From positions 62,001 to 126,000 of the forward strand of contig NZ_NPEA01000002.1 in assembly GCF_002812205.1 (NCBI RefSeq): 64,000 bases of DNA. Reading direction: 5' to 3'. Under the pieces are notes generated by a model. That model worked only from the letters and a program-made list of their open reading frames with translations. It made no database searches and was not told the origin of the DNA. This DNA is from Leptospira neocaledonica. GTDB lineage: Bacteria; Spirochaetota; Leptospiria; Leptospirales; Leptospiraceae. Below are positions 60,515 to 64,000 of this stretch, piece after piece (positions within the stretch are counted from its first letter, which is position 1; the number at the start of each line of letters is the position of its first letter). The translations under genes and the position numbers were made by a program.

Positions 60515-60622
60515 AGTATCTCCTTGGTCTTGATCCCGTCGACCTTGCACTTGTTCTTGTATGAATAAGAATAACAAAACACTAAACAAAAAGATTGTAA
60601 AAACGCGACAAACGTAGAGAAT

Positions 60623-61447
60623 TTGAAAGAAATAAATTCAGGGCCGATCTTGAAAACAGACTTAAACAAACCTAGAGGAATTATTAAATCCATAACAGGA
60701 GAGAATTGGAGTTTAACCAGAAGTGCTCCTTCTTCCGGTTTAAGCTTTTTCGTGGAACATTATTGGTCTGTTCGTTGGGACATGAGAGAAGTAGGACCCA
60801 TGGTCCAAGAAAATCTTCCTCACCCTTCTGTTCATTTGGTCTTCGAAAAAGAGAACACCAAAATTTTCGGAGTGGTAAGTGGCAGATTTTCACAAAGGTT
60901 AGAAGGAGAAGGTAGAGTATTCGGTATCAAATTTAAACCCGGAGCATTCTACCCTTTTTATAAAAGATCAGTCTCGGGCATCACTGATAAAACAATTCGA
61001 ATGGAAGAAGTTTTTGAAACTCCAACAGAACCTTTAGAAAGAGAAGTATTCGAATTGGACTCTGAATCCGACCTGGTACAATTTGCAGAAAATTTTTTAT
61101 ACGAAAGACTTCCTGAGGAAGATGAAACAATCACTTGGATCAATGAGTTGACCGAAAAAGTTGCGAACGATAGATCCATCTTGAAAGTAGAAGATATGGT
61201 CAAACTTTCAGGAATGAACAAACGATCTCTACAAAGAATTTTCAATCAATATGTGGGAGTAGGTCCTAAGTGGGTGATCAATCGATATAGAATGTTCGAA
61301 ATCTTGGATCGAATTACTAAAGATACAGACTGGGTAGAGTTAGCATTGGAGTTGGGATACTTTGACCAGGCCCATTTTATAAAAGATTTCAAAAGAATGA
61401 TAGGTAAAAGCCCGGAAGAATATTCAAAGAGTATTCCGGAATCTTAA
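60623..61447 (+). CDS. AraC-family transcriptional regulator
   Basis: About 274 residues from TTG 60623 (AGAGA 5 nt upstream). The N-terminal domain 'FFVEHYWSVRWDMR...HPSVHLVFEK' is DUF6597-like, common in AraC proteins. The C-terminal helix-turn-helix pair is 'VEDMVKLSGMNKRSLQRIFNQYVGVGPKWVINRYR' and 'VELALELGYFDQAHFIKDFKRMIGKSPEEY'. It shares a 108-bp divergent promoter region with the SRPBCC gene, a likely target. Confidence 0.88.
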   Translation: MKEINSGPILKTDLNKPRGIIKSITGENWSLTRSAPSSGLSFFVEHYWSVRWDMREVGPMVQENLPHPSVHLVFEKENTKIFGVVSGRFSQRLEGEGRVFGIKFKPGAFYPFYKRSVSGITDKTIRMEEVFETPTEPLEREVFELDSESDLVQFAENFLYERLPEEDETITWINELTEKVANDRSILKVEDMVKLSGMNKRSLQRIFNQYVGVGPKWVINRYRMFEILDRITKDTDWVELALELGYFDQAHFIKDFKRMIGKSPEEYSKSIPES

Positions 61448-61550
61448 ATAGATCTATAACTTCGGGGATAAGTTGGTATTCGTAAGGCAGCAATAAATTC
61501 TTTACAAAATCTAAAAATTCCCCATCGTTTGCTTCCTTTTGGAAGTCCCG

Positions 61551-62897
61551 ATGAAACGAATCTTCTTTACGAACTTAATCTTAATCTTCTCTTTTCCTAT
61601 CTGGTCCCAAACCACCAACCTTTGGCAAACGATCGTCGGAGGAGAGCAATACACAGGTATGGTTGCTAAGGATTGTCCTGAGGATTTACCTGGAAACTTT
61701 GTGATGTTAAAAGATGGAGGTTCGGTTATCATCGGATCTGCAAATGATTGTGGAAGGATCGATACAAATTCCCTCGCAGAGAAAAGAAAATATTCTAATG
61801 CCTGGGCAACCAAGATAGATGGGAACGGAAATCCTGTTTGGTGGAAAGACTTGTTCACAAGTAAACCGATTGATCTTGGTGGATACACTCAATTCCTCTT
61901 GAATCATGAAAGTGTATATTCAAAACTTTCCAAAGAAACTTCGGACGGTGGATTCGTAACTATTGGAACCATGGGCTCCGTTGAAAAAAAACAACTTGTC
62001 TTCATGAAATACGATGCTGACGGCAAATTGGTTTGGGACAAATATATTTTACCAAAAGACTTTTGTGATTCTTTCTGCGGAGAAACGGATGTTGGAGTCT
62101 ATCATCTGCATGAATTATCTAACGGAAAATGGACAGCCATCGTCTCAGTTCAATCGCGTATAGAAAAAGAAACGAAAGAAGGTAATAAAACCACAATTTC
62201 AAGTACAATCGAGACAGCTTATATATTTGTCAGATTCTCCAAAGAAGGGGATCTAAAATTTGTAAAACATCTAAAAGATATCAAAAACTTCCCCGAAACA
62301 AGTTTAGGATTTTCTGATGGAGGAGTCCTGTTGGCTGAGAATACAAACATCCAGTCCGGAAAAGAATCTCAAAAAGATGTGATCCTTCATAAGATAGATG
62401 AAGATGGAAAGCCTGTTTGGAAAAAACAATACGGCAAACCGGGAATAGAAGAATGGGCATCTAGGATTATTTTACTTTCCGATGGAAATTTACTTTTTGC
62501 AGGAGCAGTAACTCCATCTCCAAGAAATACTCAGGCCTGGTTTATGAAGTTAAGTCAAAGTGGAGACGTAATCTGGGAAACGGTCCAAAAAATAGAAGGG
62601 CTCGGTTTCTTAACGGATATAATTGAAACTCCAGACAAAGATTTTATGGCTCTTTCTGCAGATGGAGAAGGTCCTTTACGTTTGGTAAAATTTTCAGTCG
62701 AAGGAAAAAAACTTTGGGAGAAAAAACAAACTAAAAGATTATATTTAGCTTATCGTATCCTGAACGTTCCGGATGGGTTTATCATAGTGGCTTATACTAA
62801 AGGAAAGCCTACGATTTATACGGATGCAATTTTGATTCGAACCGATAAGGAAGGAAATCTTTCTAAAGAAGCGGTTCGAAAGAATTTTCCAAATTAG
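61551..62897 (+). CDS. secreted repeat protein, probable beta-propeller
   Basis: About 448 residues from ATG 61551 (GGAAG upstream; an in-frame TTG at 61539 is less good). Signal peptide 'MKRIFFTNLILIFSFPIWSQ'. Seven copies of a unit like 'K.D.dGk.vW.K' occur, for example 'KIDGNGNPVWWKDL', 'KYDADGKLVWDKYI', 'KIDEDGKPVWKKQY', 'KLSQSGDVIWETVQ' and 'KFSVEGKKLWEKKQ', spaced about 50 residues apart. Seven repeats suggest a seven-blade propeller as in PQQ-like proteins. No catalytic residues are visible. Function unknown. Confidence 0.75.
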   Translation: MKRIFFTNLILIFSFPIWSQTTNLWQTIVGGEQYTGMVAKDCPEDLPGNFVMLKDGGSVIIGSANDCGRIDTNSLAEKRKYSNAWATKIDGNGNPVWWKDLFTSKPIDLGGYTQFLLNHESVYSKLSKETSDGGFVTIGTMGSVEKKQLVFMKYDADGKLVWDKYILPKDFCDSFCGETDVGVYHLHELSNGKWTAIVSVQSRIEKETKEGNKTTISSTIETAYIFVRFSKEGDLKFVKHLKDIKNFPETSLGFSDGGVLLAENTNIQSGKESQKDVILHKIDEDGKPVWKKQYGKPGIEEWASRIILLSDGNLLFAGAVTPSPRNTQAWFMKLSQSGDVIWETVQKIEGLGFLTDIIETPDKDFMALSADGEGPLRLVKFSVEGKKLWEKKQTKRLYLAYRILNVPDGFIIVAYTKGKPTIYTDAILIRTDKEGNLSKEAVRKNFPN

Positions 62898-62970
62898 AAA
62901 ATTTAATAAAAAATCCTTTTCAAGTTAATGGTATAGGAAAGGATTTCAATCCTTTCTAGTCAGAGGTCCT

Positions 62971-64000
62971 ATGTTCGGTATTCGTTTTATTAAAACTCGT
63001 CCTATAGATTACGTTTTGTTATTTCGTTCTGGCAAGATAAGAAAGCAAGGCGCGGGTTTAAGTTTTTTCTATTATGCCCCATCTTCTAGTTTGGTGATTG
63101 TTCCTGCAGATACCAGGGATTCACCTTTTATATTTAAAGAAAATACTTTAGATTATCAAGAATTGGATATCCAAGGGCAGGTAACGTATAGGGTATTAGA
63201 CCCGGGAAGATTAGCATCTCTTCTGGATTTCACCGTGGATATTTACGGCAGATATTCCGGAGACGGCATCGAAAAATTAGATCTAAGAATGACTAATTTA
63301 ATTCAAGTTGCCGTTCGCGAAAAATTCAGATCTTTAAACCTTACTGATGCTTTGGCCTCGGCCGGTACATTGTCTGAGCCGGTATTAGAACGGCTTAGGC
63401 AAAATCCGGCGTTAAAGGAATTAGGGATAGAAGTTTTAGATTTTTCTATCTTAAGAATTAGCCCTACTCCAGAAATTGCAAGAGCTCTAGAAGCGGCTGC
63501 ACGTGAAAATTTGTTTAAAACAGCGGATGATGCTATTTATCAAAGACGAAACTTCGCATTAGAGCAGGAAAGAAAGATCAAAGAAAACGAATTGCAAACT
63601 CAAATTGCTATTGAAGAAAAAAATCGGACGATTCGGGAAACTCAGATGAACGCCGAAATCGCAGTCCAAGAAAAACAAAAATTAGTGGAAGAAGCTAAGA
63701 TGGATTCTGTCCAGGCGGTAGAAAGGAAAAGAGCGGAGATAGAAAGTCTTAAATTATCCTCACAAATAGATCTAGAGAAGAAGAAAAAGGATCTTGTGGA
63801 ATTCCAAACTAAAAACCTATTAGAATTTTCTAAAGCGAGAGGCCAGGCAAGTAAGGAAGAGCTTTCAGCACTTAAAGACTTATCCCCTGAAATATTGGAA
63901 GTTCTGGCCACGGGAAATATGGATTCATCCAAATTAATTTCGAAAGCAATTAGAGACCTGGCAAAAAATGCTAGCAAGATCGGGAACCTGAATCTGTCAC
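62971..64000 (+). CDS. SPFH/band-7 domain protein, 3' partial
   Basis: The frame opens at ATG 62971 and has no stop before the window end (343 codons). N-terminal 'YVLLFRSGKIRKQGAGLSFFYY' and 'NTLDYQELDIQGQVTYRVLDPGRLASLLDF' are SPFH/band-7-like, followed by 'ARALEAAARENLFKTADDAIYQRR' and a long coiled coil rich in Glu and Lys (about 195-290). There is no clear membrane anchor at the N-terminus. Such proteins scaffold membranes. RBS AGAGG lies 4 nt upstream. Confidence 0.8.
   Translation, partial: MFGIRFIKTRPIDYVLLFRSGKIRKQGAGLSFFYYAPSSSLVIVPADTRDSPFIFKENTLDYQELDIQGQVTYRVLDPGRLASLLDFTVDIYGRYSGDGIEKLDLRMTNLIQVAVREKFRSLNLTDALASAGTLSEPVLERLRQNPALKELGIEVLDFSILRISPTPEIARALEAAARENLFKTADDAIYQRRNFALEQERKIKENELQTQIAIEEKNRTIRETQMNAEIAVQEKQKLVEEAKMDSVQAVERKRAEIESLKLSSQIDLEKKKKDLVEFQTKNLLEFSKARGQASKEELSALKDLSPEILEVLATGNMDSSKLISKAIRDLAKNASKIGNLNLS

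Overview
The window looks like a chromosomal segment of a Leptospira-type spirochaete. Evidence: many lipoproteins with loose spirochaetal lipoboxes (for example ISC, TAC, LQKC), a GC content near 40% by eye, frequent TTG starts, a Thermus-like long NADP isocitrate dehydrogenase, Gld-like ABC genes, and many conserved proteins of unknown function. Genus is inferred from gene style. I saw no rRNA, transposase, prophage or CRISPR array.

Layout. 1-4657: two tandem DUF4139 (MuiA-like) genes, the first cut by the window edge, then a VWA lipoprotein-like gene. 4753-9140 (minus): a cobalamin operon. A cobalamin riboswitch (about 8980-9140) precedes two lipoprotein genes and then cobT, cobS and a cobC-like phosphatase, which together attach the lower ligand of B12. 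9324-11462: an FAD amine oxidase and an SH3 lipoprotein. 11576-15102 (minus): an unusual two-gene type IIA topoisomerase resembling T4-phage and eukaryotic enzymes. 15330-23476 (plus): lipoproteins, gltX, a serine-kinase-like ATPase, a DUF455 protein, an orphan MotB-like protein and an M14 peptidase. 23489-24800 (minus): an ECF sigma factor with an NTF2-fold partner. 24888-25040 (minus): a probable structured RNA with its own terminator. 25144-26742: a membrane-anchored AraC regulator. 26737-30811: aminotransferase, DUF2905, tRNA-Ser(GGA), a GMC dehydrogenase with a Tat-signal partner, and a ferredoxin. 31146-33453: a PAS histidine kinase and receiver, then icd on the other strand.

35053-46094 is a nitrate-assimilation island. 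Nitrate enters through NarK, is reduced by a fused nitrate reductase/NAD(P)H dehydrogenase and then by NirBD. CobA supplies precorrin-2 for NirB's siroheme, and MoaC-MoaB and MoeA supply molybdenum cofactor. narK and nasA diverge from a 338-base region that carries two sigma-54 -24/-12 promoters facing outward, with a perfect 13-bp inverted repeat between them at enhancer distance. Nitrogen control by sigma-54 and an NtrC-type activator is the natural reading.

46147-51562 (minus): a small protein, ndk, coaD, argG, a DUF2779 protein and a standalone acyltransferase of the type found in type I fatty acid synthases. 51839-60014 (plus): a Gld-like ABC exporter operon that runs by overlaps into mpl, pheS and a thioesterase. 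60053-64000: an SRPBCC/AraC pair, a seven-repeat secreted protein and an SPFH protein cut by the window end.

The strongest leads are the riboswitch-controlled surface lipoproteins, the sigma-54 nitrate island with its fused reductase, the T4-like topoisomerase and the structured RNA at 24.9-25.0 kb. A palindromic intergenic repeat (TGTAGGARTTCCTACA type) recurs at 34975, 37252, 37294 and 48736.
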